A DNA stretch of 64,000 nt from Amborella trichopoda (Eukaryota; Streptophyta; Magnoliopsida; Amborellales; Amborellaceae), in contig NW_006499583.1 of the NCBI RefSeq assembly GCF_000471905.2, positions 698,529-762,528 on the forward strand, in the 5' to 3' direction. The first letter of the stretch is position 1. The number at the start of each line of letters is the position of its first letter. The notes under the pieces were generated by a model, which worked only from the letters and a program-made list of their open reading frames with translations, was not told where the DNA came from and did no database searches. The position numbers were made by a program, and so were the translations under genes. Positions 46,345 through 57,020 of this stretch are shown one piece after another.

Positions 46345-46975
46345 GTTTGTCTAGAGTTAACAACCTCTCAAAATACAAAGGTTCAAATTAGAAGGGGTTG
46401 TGATGGGTGTATTTATCAATACAATTATTATTTTTTTATTAAAAAAATTATTTAAATAGGTAACTTTACCATTAAATAAACGTAAATTTGAAATTTTCAC
46501 AAAAATACAATGGCACGTTGGAAGTTAGTGTCCTGAAACTTTATTGGTTGAATGTTCTTGTCCTTTAGTTAAAATTTCAACTTTACCTCTTATGGAGATG
46601 ACAAAAATACCTTTTGTCTTGTAATAATATTTACAAAATTGCCCCACAAAAATAACTTTTTTTAAAAATATAGACTATAAAATTAATAAATCCATCCTTT
46701 ACAACTCTCTCTCTATCTTGAACCTTGTAATTTTCATAAAGCCCTTCTCTCTCTAGAAGTTTGGGAGGATGGCTTTTAGAAAAGACATGTCCTTTTAGAT
46801 TTGTTTGGCCTAAAAAATTAAGTTTAAATTAGCTTGGGGAGTTAGAAGAAAAAAAATCTTTAACTTTAATGCCTTAAGATATCTTTTAAAACTTTGGGTC
46901 TATTGTGAAATGAAACTTAAACATAAGGGGTATGGAGATATTTTCTCTTTTTTTTATAAGAATTTTAAAACTTTA
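46345..46975. other. Non-coding island within the AT-rich mosaic
   Basis: Ordinary AT-rich plant sequence without coding motifs, next to the LINE fragment at 46976-47296. Confidence 0.5.
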
Positions 46976-47296
46976 TTAGAAAGAAACTAGAAGGAAATTA
47001 TAGTATCCGAAACAACATACTCTATTAAAGAAATGCCCCCTTGGTAAGATAATCAACCAATACATTGGCTTCCCGATAGACATGCACAAAAGAAAAGGAA
47101 AAATAGTCTTGATAAGTCCAAGATATACAACAGACCTGAGCTCCCAAAGGGTCGTTTGTTCCCCTTTGTACCATTTAATGACATTGAGGGAATCACCTTC
47201 AATAGCACATAATGAGCCTAAAATCCTAGCCACAAAATTTTTCAAACTATGAAGTAGAGCGAGGAATTCAGCATGATTAGCTATTTTCTCCCAAGT
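46976..47296 (-). pseudogene. LINE RNase H (RVT_3) fragment
   Basis: The minus strand encodes WEKIANHAEFLALLHSL (the catalytic Glu motif ANHAE) followed by LCAIEGDSLNVIKWYKG (the GDS catalytic Asp motif). This matches the RNase H tail of plant L1-type LINEs, here about 107 codons. It is a different copy from 13319-14340 and in the opposite orientation. Confidence 0.8.
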
Positions 47297-47339
47297 GGGT
47301 TTGCATAGATAAAGACAATATTACCTTCCCAGTCCCTTA

Positions 47340-48013
47340 TGACTATACATATAACACAGACGTAATAGTGTCATATATATTTCTTTACCATATAACATAA
47401 ATGTATTCTTATAACTATTGTGAATGTTTAATTATAAATGTATTATCATATGGTAACGATATAATAGTATGTTATATGGTAATTTATGTTGTGTTATACA
47501 TTGGCTATATATGCTATATACTCTCCGGTAATAATGGTCATTACAGTTAAATTATAATATGACTGTAAATAAAATATTATAACATATGGTTATAGGTAGT
47601 ATGCTATATGACAATTATACTTCTATATTATCTATAACCAGTTATTATGTAAATAACTAGTTATAATTATATGGTATATGCATATAATTGTTATAACAGT
47701 TATAATATGACTGTTATATAGTTATAGTTATACCTCATATTATAACGATATAACATCGTAATGTACTGTATAACTGTTATATGTTATACTATTGTTATAT
47801 GTTATACTATTAGGACTGTTATAGGTCATACAATATATAATATACTATAACACTATGTAACAGTATACCTATAAAATGTATTATATACATATATATCTAA
47901 ATCTGTATATATAAATATTGCTCTATATATTATAATATTATAATATATTATATATTATAATATTCTATAGAGCAGTATAATATTATAATATAACATTATA
48001 TCTCATGTAATTA

Positions 48014-48046
<33 letters not shown>

Positions 48047-48109
48047 CTTATAATCTATAGGTATATAACTATATAATACAAATTATAGCTATAATATGTC
48101 ATACATTAT
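47340..48109. repeat. AT-rich mosaic, block 2
   Basis: Words such as GTTATAATATGACTGTTATA and TGTTATACTATTGTTATATG recur. A (TA)n run lies at 48025-48045. The block ends abruptly at GGGCCGG (48110), the likely left end of the PIF/Harbinger element. Confidence 0.8.
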
Positions 48110-48364
48110 GGGCCGGTTTGATAACTGGAACTGTCTTCCAAGAACTTGAAACTTACCTAATACTGTTCATGTTTGGTGTTTGATAAAAAACAGAAGTGGG
48201 GAACTTTACTTTACTGTTCATCTTCCCCTTTTTGTGTATTAAAAACATTCCGACCAAAAGGTCGGAACTTGAAATGGGAAGTTTATAAAACTTCTGCCCC
48301 TGATAAAAAGTGTCCTAAAACCTCCTTGTTGAAAAAAAGTTCCCTAAATCAGAGCCTCTCTTTG

Positions 48365-48492
48365 CACTCAGCCGCTCAACCAGAGTTCTCTCTTCACACT
48401 CAGCCGCTCAACCAGAGTTCTCTCTTCACACTCAGCCGCTCAACGAGAGCCATGTCTTCGCACTCAGCCGCTCATCAAGGTTTACGGAAGAC
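48365..48492. repeat. 32-bp tandem repeat, four units
   Basis: CACTCAGCCGCTCAACCAGA units start at 48365, 48397, 48429 and 48461. The reading frame that runs through them has no other protein-like character. Confidence 0.93.
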
Positions 48493-50612
48493 GACGGATC
48501 TCTTCCTTGAGCTCTGATCCTTGCTATTGAGCTTTGAATCTTGCTATTGAGCTCTAATCCTTGCTAGGTTTTCTTAGCTCTTGTAAGGGTGATTCATTTC
48601 TGATAAAAATAGAAATGGATGCCACCTCATATTAGGGATTCTGTGAGTTTCATATCATGATGTGATGACTGATTTATCACTGATTTATGGGCATGAATTG
48701 ATATTTCGATTATTTCTAGAATCTTTGAAAAAGCTTGTTTTGATTATTTTTGGATTTTTTCATTTTCTAGTTTAGAAACTCGTTCAATCTCTGTTTTTCA
48801 GTCTAAGCAAACTTGGCTTTTAGTTTTATTGATATTAATTTGCTAATTTTGATGGGTAGTTTTACTCCATTTTCGTACTAGATTGTGAGTTGTTTATGTA
48901 ATTTTCGCTGTATGCAATTTTTTTTCTGGATATAGAATTTTTTTTTGTAAAGCACAGAGTTATTTTCCTATAAAGTAAAACTTCACTTCTCTCTCTCACT
49001 CGAAGGTCCAAGAAGACGGATGACCAAGAAAAGTGCTTTAAATCTATGTTTTTCATCTTTTTGAGGTATGTTATTTCTTCATCTTTCTCTCTCTTTCTCT
49101 CAAATCTTGTCCTTGAGCACTGATTCCTTGCTATTGAGCTCTGATATATGTTGTTCATCTTTCTCGAGGTATTTGCTTGCCCCTGACTGCCTTGACCACA
49201 GAGAAGAGATCATTTGCACTTTCTCTTTGTGCCTACGAGCCTCCTCACAAAGGTACATTCTCTCTTTGGTTTTTCTCTCTCCCTTGATTTTTTTGCTTCT
49301 GGTTTTTCTCTACCCCATGGTTTTTTTTGCTCTCTCTGATTTTTTCTCTAGGTTCCAAACATGGTGTGAATCGAACAAGGGTTTTCAGTGATGAATATTG
49401 CTTGTGGTAAATTGTGATCTGTAGGGAAAAATAAATTTAACTGTTTTTTTTTTTTAAATAGTTCTCTGTAGAAACCATGCCCCTCATCCCTCCCTTCAAG
49501 CCTTCCTCTCTCCACTTCAGGTAAATTTCACAATTTTCTAATTCTTTTTCTTTGTAGAAAACTATGGGAATATTAGGTGGTTGTTATTTGTTGTTGTTGT
49601 TGTTGTTATTGATGATGTCTTTTTGCTACCTTTCTTTTTTTTAATAAATAATATCTATGATATATATAGTTATGATGTGGGTTTGTTATGCAAACAAAAA
49701 TGCATGAATTACCAATATTTTCATTTTCTTATTAGTTATGGTTATTTTCTACTTGGGTTTTTTGAGTACTTTTTCTGTGATATAGTGCTATTCTTACTTC
49801 CTTTTTCTTCAAGCCTTTTGGAAATAAACATCTTCGCCTAACACAATTAAATTATTGAATGGCAATATTACTTGGGTTTCTTCTTTTATGTGGATATCTT
49901 CTTCCTTTACATAATGGGTTATGTATAATTCACGGTTGCTGCATTTCTTTGAAGAACGTAGATTAATGGACTCCTTTCTTTCTTAGTTTTCTGAAAATCT
50001 GTGAAGTTTAGTTGATATTTCTTACAAGCTTGCTTGTTTTCATTTATGAATTTGTTCTTCATTCAATGATTTCTTTGTTCCAAGTATTTATTGAAATTGC
50101 TTTGCTATTTTTTTTTTCGAAATTGGTTTGATATACAGCTATGATGTGGGTTCATGAGATCTAATATATTTTTTCTATGATACACAACTATGATGTGGGT
50201 TTGTTTATATCTTTTTATGCAAAGAAGAAATGCATGAATTAACAACATTTTAATTTTCTTATTAATTTTGGTTATTTTGTATTTGGTTTTTTTTAGTATT
50301 TTCTCTGTGATATAGTGCTAATCTTGCTTCCTGTTTGTGAATAAAATGCCGAATTTTACTGGAATTGAGAATAATCTTACTTACCTTTTTGTTATTTTTT
50401 ATTTTTGGGTTTGTTCAGTTTTACTTAGCTCCAATTATGAATGTTGTAGCTACCATGCTCTTTTTGTTACATTTATATTTTTAATGAATAATGCTTATGC
50501 GTTCATGAAATCTGAATATAATTGTATAGTCCATAATAATCGATAATTGTATAAAATATATTGGAGCATAGTCCATAATGATATGTACAATAGATGTGTG
50601 GTGTTCAATAGG
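48493..50612. other. 5' region of the PIF/Harbinger element, no gene recognised
   Basis: T-rich sequence with several partially repeated blocks (for example GATATAGTGCTA..CTTGCTTCC at about 49780 and 50309, and TATGATGTGGGTTTG at about 49671 and 50190). It resembles intron or leader sequence of a transposon. No coding motif is seen. Confidence 0.55.
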
Positions 50613-51634
50613 ATGGACCCACACACATCATCAAGTGCGGCGAATGAGAATATGGGAGGCAAGAGAAACTTCCAATGGACATAGTCAGAAGAGGACTACT
50701 TTATTGAACTTATGGAGAAGGAGGCTAGGGCTACAGGGAAGGCGGGCGGGTTTTAGAAAAGGTGCTTGGAAACGTATGGTAGGCGCCATGACAATGAAAT
50801 ATGGGTCAAGAAACATCGAAACTAGGTTGAAAAGCAAGTATAAGTTCTTTAGGAACATGTACAATGATATAAAAAAACTTATGAATGTATCCGGTTTCGA
50901 ATAAGATGATAGCAACCGCTGAGGTTGCTATTTGGAATGGTTTCCTAACGGTATGTAATTACCAATTTGCATAGACTTTTAAAATACTGACTATGTTTCA
51001 ATACAATTATCGCTAAAAATTATTTATGGTTTTCTATATACAGGAGAATGAATGGGAAAATAAATATCATAACAAGACTTTGCCCGAGTATTCGTTGCTA
51101 AGTAAGATCTATGAGGGTGGCACAGCAGATGGGATTTACAAATCGATTGGGGGTAGCATTAGAATTGAGCCAGAAAGGTCCAACATTGCATTCTCCGATG
51201 ACCCCCCATTAGAAGTCCCAGATGAATCTAGCTCATCCTCATCTGATGACCTAGTATCATCTAGATAAAAAAGACGACGATCCCATACTCCGATAGGAAC
51301 ACATCGCCGATCAAAGTAACCCACCCTCATCGAGTCCATGTCTTTAGCCATGGCAGAGATAACCCATAGCATTAAGATGTTGGCATATGACACCGCAGGT
51401 AACAGCAATACTCCAGTGGTGGATGGTCTGCCGAAGGCTAGGAGAGATGCCTGTAAGATTGTTGAAGGAATTTGTAAAGTAGGTGAAGTTGGCGATGATG
51501 TCATTTTAACATCGGCAAGGATCTTCCAAGATTCTACAAAGGCAGAGATGTTACTAAACTTGGAGGATCCAAGGATACAAAGGGCTTACTTTGATCAAGA
51601 GACGAAGCGCCTCCAATTGATTGACTATGTTTAA
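50613..51634 (+). pseudogene. PIF/Harbinger Myb/SANT-like DNA-binding protein (ORF1), broken
   Basis: The ATG at 50613 begins MDPHTSSSA; FQWT*SEEDYFIELMEKEA gives the first helix of a Myb/SANT-like domain with a stop where the motif continues. After a frame change KGAWKRMVGAMTMKYG and TRLKSKYKFFRNMYNDIKKL supply the rest. A canonical 93-bp intron (50951-51043) joins AIWNGFLT to ENEWENKYHNKTLPEYSLLS and YEGGTADG, all hallmarks of this family. The C-terminal part is acidic/Ser-rich, with two TAA stops near 51266 and 51317. In PIF/Harbinger elements this partner protein binds DNA and helps the transposase enter the nucleus. It precedes the transposase in the same direction. Confidence 0.85.
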
Positions 51635-51639
51635 TTTTA

Positions 51640-52320
51640 ACATCAAAGACTGCTTCTTTCATTTGTATGTGGATGGCTTATGTCATTTTAATGTCAAAGA
51701 TGCTTCATGATTTGCTTTATAAATGATGGCTTCTTTCATTTGTAGGATAGTTTGCTTTATGGATGATGAAAGAGATGACTTCTTTCATTTGTATGTGGAT
51801 GACTTATGTCATTTTAATATCAAAGATTACTTTGTGGTTTGCTTTATGGATGATGGTTTCTTTCATTTGTATGATGGTTTGATTATGTATGATGAAAGAG
51901 ATGGCTCCTTTCATTTGTATGTGGGTGGCTTCTTTCATTTTAATGTCAAAGATTGCTTCATGGTTTCTCTTATGGATGATAACTTCTTTCATTTGGCTTC
52001 TTTGAATTTAATGTCAAAGACTGCTTCATGATTTGCTTTATGGATGATGGCTTCTTTCATTTGTATGATGGTTTGCTTTATGGATGTTGAAATAGATGGC
52101 TTCTTTCAATTGTATGTGGATGGCTTCTTTCATTTTAATGTCAAAGATTGCTTCATGATTTGTTTTATGGACGATGGCTTCTTTTATTTGTATGATGGTT
52201 TGCTTTCTAGATGATGAAAGAGATGACTTCTTTCATTTGTATGTGGATGACTTCTTTCATTTTAATTTCAAAGATTGTTGTATGGTTTTCTTTATTGTTA
52301 TGGATGGCTTCTTTAATTTG
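51640..52320. repeat. Minisatellite of about 127 bp period between the two PIF genes
   Basis: GTATGTGGATGGCTTCTTTC-like sequence recurs at 51665, 51791, 51918, 52112 and 52239 (steps 126, 127, 194, 127), with shorter TTTGCTTTATGGATGATG sub-units inside. It fills the whole space between ORF1 and the transposase. Confidence 0.88.
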
Positions 52321-52325
52321 TAGTT

Positions 52326-53530
52326 ATGGATCCCCGACGACATCAGTTGGTGGTAATATTATGTGCTGCATATACAGCATGCTGCATTGCATATTGGTAT
52401 ATCACTACCCAAATGAGGAGGGGGTGTATTCATACTTCAATTTTTATTGGGTCCAATTATGTCCAATACTTACTATCAGGGCACCCTCGTAAGTGCTTTG
52501 ACAAGTTACGAATGGACTAAAATGCTTTTATCGGTCTATGTAATTGTTAAAGGAGAGGACAAACATTACAAATACAAGATATTTGGCAATTAATGAACAA
52601 GTAGCCATATTTTTAACCACCGTCACACATGATCAGCGGAATAGGGTGGTCCAAGAAGGGTTACTACATTCAGGGAAAACCATAAGTTACTTCTTCTAAA
52701 GAATTTTAAAAGTGATCTTAGAATTGAAACCCTTGTTCCTGCAACCACCAAGCAATGAAACACCTGCCCACATTGTTAGTGATACTCTACGCTTTTCCAC
52801 ATAAGTATGCGAGTGTCAAGTATTCCACATTGTCGTTCTCACATCTACTGAGAACTAATATATAATGGTGATTTGTTTGTCTTAATAGGATTGTGTCAAA
52901 GCTATTGACATGACTCATATCCCTGCTCGAGTTTGTAGTCGATTGCATAATCGTTTTTGAAACAGAAAATGTTTTTTAAGCTAGAATGTTAACATTGCGG
53001 TTGGTTTTGACATGCGCTTCCATTATGTACTTACAGGTTAGAAAGGATCTGCATCAGATTCTACTGTCCTATATGATGCAATTGGTAATGGACGTAGTAG
53101 GTTTGTTGTGCCTGAGGGTAACTCCATTTACATTATTTTTCGTTGCTTTGGTTTGTACAATAGTTGGTAGTGTAATATCTGGCTTTATAATACACTCATT
53201 ACACAAATATGGAATAAGAAAATACTACTTTGTAGATGGTGGCTATCCTACTATGTGTGGTTTCATAGGACCATATCGAAGAGTTCGTTACCATCTAAAT
53301 GAATTTACTTCAGACCCACGAGCTCCTCAAAATCACAAGAAGTTATTCAACAAGCGGCATTCGATGCTTAGAAATGTGGTGGATAAGACATTTCAGCTTT
53401 GGAAGGCCAGATGTCCTATACTCAGGAATCAAATGCAGTATAATTTACGAACAAGGTTGATGTAGTTGTTGTGTGTGCAATATTGCACAACTATATCATG
53501 ATGATACGGGGAGCCGATAACAGAAGAGAG
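52326..53530 (+). pseudogene. PIF/Harbinger DDE transposase, broken
   Basis: Segments in several frames follow the Harbinger transposase order: CFDKLRMD..NAFIGLC, NEQVAIFLTTVTHDQRNRVV (about 52598), SGKTISYFF, DCVKAIDMTHIPARV (first catalytic Asp, about 52890), HYVLTG*EGSASDSTVLYDA (second Asp), FVVPEG, then KYYFVDGGYPTMCGFIGPYR and RYHLNEF, HKKLFNKRHSMLRNVVDKTF. The catalytic Glu expected in NVIERTF is Asp here (VVDKTF). Between VPEG and KYYFVD there is a shift of frame with GT at 53118 and an AG before 53210, either an intron or an insertion. Stops at conserved Trp codons mark it as dead. Family role: cut-and-paste transposition into TTA/TAA sites. Confidence 0.88.
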
Positions 53531-53625
53531 CTGTAATTGCGAAGGAGAATTGAGAGCATATTTAGAAAGTCGGGGACTTTCAATAAATCGGCTTACCTTA
53601 AAATCGAGAAAAAATCATTTTTATT

Positions 53626-55719
53626 TTAAAAAGTCAGATGAAAAAATCCGATAAAAAATATAGATCGGCAAAAATACTTCATGTAAAGATATTGCCAATA
53701 TATCAGACTAGGCTCAAGAAATCGGAGTAAAAAAATATGATAAGTTAAAATTGCATTACAATCTCGAATTTCATTTTCATGTGATGCAACCATCATCTTT
53801 GAGTTCACTCGTATGTAAACCAAGTTGGTTAACATAGTTGGTGTCAATCTATTTCTTTTTTGGGTTGAGTCGCCTCAAAAGCACTCCAATTTCTTTCGCA
53901 CGCTGATGAGCTATATGGTTGGCTCAAAATCCGAATGGCAACCATTCGAACTAGTGGAATGCTTTCTCCACATACTGCCCACCAAACTCCTACATAATAA
54001 GAATTTTTTAGCCACATACTCAAAATACAATTAAAAGTGAGGTAAAATTTATTTTCTTAAAATAAGAAAAAAATAATAATACAAGAAGATACAAAAAATT
54101 GATAATCAAGAAAATACTTACGAAGATGACCTGTTGACAATAACCCCAATGCAGCACCATCAAATATATTTGAATCCCGTGTATTGTACTTCAACAACTC
54201 TTAAAAGAATATAGTTTTCTGTTCTACCTGAATCATTATATTTGAAATCAAAGAAAAACCAGCCTTCACTTAAGGATTATCAAGTTTAACACACCCACTA
54301 TACATTAAAGTTGGATTAAGAAATGAGGCAGCGGCATAAATGGGGTGAATTATATTTCCCTTTCGCCTCTTTTCGAATATCTTTACCAATTCAAGATACC
54401 TAGATTCACCTAGATTCATTGTCATTACAATTTATCTTTAATGCTTCCCTTGCCATTTCCGTTGCTTCATATAAATATCCCATGGTTGACCCTTGCTATC
54501 ATCCAAATGAAGCACCTTGATAAGAGGTGATAATGTAGTGATTGGATCTATTGCATCATTCCAAAATTTGGAGCTTTGAATTATTTCTATGATTTTTGTA
54601 CCATTTTTACTCTTACTATAATTCATAACTCTCAACTTGGAGGATGCAACCATCACTCTCAAACCCTCTTCTACTAACAATACAAATTGAACTATAAAAA
54701 AGTTAGTGGCAAATCTAGTTTTACCATACTTTTTTAATTCCCTTCCATTAGTGTGCTTTCTCATTAAATCTAAAACAATGGTATGCTGATACATAAAATC
54801 CACTATTAGCTTAGCATCCTTAATGATATTTTGTACCCAAATAATATTTTTTATCAATGTATTCTAGAAGCAAATTCAACCAATGTGTAGTACACCATGT
54901 TTTATGAATATGAGAGAATCTCGATTTTATTAGATCACCAGCAAGTACATAAATTGATCAATTATCAGTCACAAGATGACCAATATTTTATGGTCCTATC
55001 TCCTCAATGACTTGAACAAGAATCTTTTCAAGAAATAATCCAGTTATACTATACTCAGATACCTCTAATGCATTTATAAAAATTGATCCCTTTGGATAAG
55101 ATGCAACAACATTGAGGAATGGCTGGTTTTTTATATCCGACCAAAGATCTGACATCAAAGTACATCTTGATTGAACCCATGACTCTTTTATTGAAGCTAC
55201 ATATGCATAGACATCTATCTTAAGTTCTTGTACCAATTTAGTGCGAACAGATAAGTAACTTGACAATGTGTAGGTAAGACCAAAATAGATATATGTATTT
55301 ATCATATTGACAAATGATTGTGCATAGATAACATTAAATGCAATATTATTCATAACAAATGCACGAGCAACTTCTTTGTCAACAAAATCTTTATTTTTTT
55401 TTATGGTACTTTGTTGCAAACGGAAACTGGTAGTAGATGTACTTAAGTTTATCAAACATTGATCAACATTTTGAACATATGTAATTTTGTTCTTCTTCTT
55501 TGGAGACTTAGAAGATACCTCGTGTGTCGTAGAAATAGCCAGAGCTTGTAAATCATTTGGTACTTGAGCACAAGCTTTTATATCATTCTCTTGTTCTCTT
55601 GACAAGTGATATTTGAATCTTGTTATCCCTGTAGAAAAGCCTTAACCGCAAAAATTGCAATACAATTTATGCCCTCTTTCTTCACAATACTCCCAAAATG
55701 GATCTTTTGACCTTACCAT
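53626..55719 (-). pseudogene. hAT transposase 1 (BED, DUF659, dimerisation domain), broken
   Basis: The ATG at 55719 opens MVRSKDPFWEYCEERGHKLY, a BED zinc finger with CNFC and FKYHLSREQE around a TAA. Same frame continues to 54988 with SWVQSRCTLMSDLWSD and FLNVVASYPKGSIFI (DUF659), then IIWVQNIIKDAKLIVDFMYQ and GKTRFATNFFI in 54857-54438. Further down YLELVKIFEKRRKG and HPIYAAASFLNP are followed by an intron with GTAAGT near 54121 and the C-terminal dimerisation domain IRILSQPYSSSACERNWS. A one-base loss in an A run near 53870 shifts the frame before NRLTPTM and LVYIRVNSKMM. hAT transposases cut and paste with 8-bp target duplications. This copy is divergent from and opposite to hAT 2. Confidence 0.87.
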
Positions 55720-56104
55720 TGTATTTTCTTTCTTGTTTTTTAATAAAATAAAAAAATATAGAATATATAAGTCTACACACATTAGGAGTTCATGCTCTTT
55801 ATAAAAAATAAAATAATAAGTTCATGGTATATACACCATATGAATTTCTTTATTAAATGTTTTAACAAACATCACACCTACTTAATACATACCAAAAAAA
55901 ATACATATACATTTTCACATTAAATACTTTTAAAAAGATCATACCTACTTAAATACATACCAAAAAAAGTAGACCATATAAATTTTCACATTAAATACTT
56001 CAACAAATATCAAACCTACTTGAATACATCAAATATATACCATATAAATTGAATACATATCAAGAAACCTACTTGAATACGTACTTGCATTTTCACTATC
56101 ATCT

Positions 56105-56256
56105 CAACATTTTCACTATCATCTCTACCATACATTTCTTTTCAACATTTTCACTATCATCTCTACCATACATTTCTTCTCAACATTTTCACTATCATTT
56201 CTACCATGCATTTCTTCTCAACATTTTCACTATCATCTCCACCATACATTTCGATT
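56105..56256. repeat. 38-bp tandem repeat, four units
   Basis: CAACATTTTCACTATCATCT units start at 56105, 56143, 56181 and 56219, between the two hAT genes. Confidence 0.95.
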
Positions 56257-56370
56257 TTACCCCATCATCCCTATGTACTTTCCCAAAATCACTCCTTGAG
56301 ATCCAAAATTCACGCTCTCATTTATCTCGCACCTCTGATATTGGCTCCCCTCCAAACAAAAATTGCCACC

Positions 56371-56670
56371 AAAAGAAGAGGTAGAGAGAAGAAAAAGCAC
56401 AGAGGTCTTTGCAGGGCAGAAGAAAGGGCACAAAGGTTCTCTCTCCTCGCACATCTGAAATTTACTCGCTTCTTTATCTCTCCTCGCAACATTTTTCCTT
56501 TCTCTAAAGCATCCCCCATAAAAGAAGAGGTAGAGTGAAAAGAAAAAGCACAGAGGTTTTTGCAGGACAGAAGAAAGGGAACAAAGGTCTTTGAGAATGA
56601 GGCAGTGGAAGCATTGAAATCATGGTGCACAAAGGTTTTTGCAGGGTAGAAGAAAGATTCTTTACACAAT
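56371..56670. repeat. About 150-bp direct duplication
   Basis: AAAAGAAGAGGTAGAG..AAAGCACAGAGG and TTTGCAGGGCAGAAGAAAGG at 56371 recur at about 56519, and a partial third GTTTTTGCAGGGTAGAAGAA occurs near 56632. Frames here on both strands are repeat-derived. Confidence 0.85.
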
Positions 56671-57020
56671 AATTTTGTTTATTCTGCATCTTTAAAGAAA
56701 ATCATGTTGCACAAGCCCATATGTATTGGCATTGTGAATTAGTATACCATTGTAAATATATTTTTTATTGATACTATATCAATGTAAATTTAATGTTCTA
56801 TATGTAGTGGCTGATATAGGATAATTTTATCTATAATGTTGCATAAATAAATTATTTTTCCCAGTAGGAATTAAAATATTTTTGTCAATAGAAGTATTTT
56901 GCATTAACAACAAATATAACTTCATGAACTACCCTTGCATATTATCACTACATATGGTGATTACTTTTCATGTTGAACTGTCAGGTTAATTTTTAACATT
57001 TTACATTTTAAAGTTGAACC

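Noticed and set aside
45647..46378. Open frames of about 230-240 residues across 45732-46344
   Set aside because: They consist of N within AT-rich repeat sequence.
48173..48517. 114-residue plus-strand open frame
   Set aside because: Its second half is translated from the 32-bp tandem repeat and the rest has no motif.
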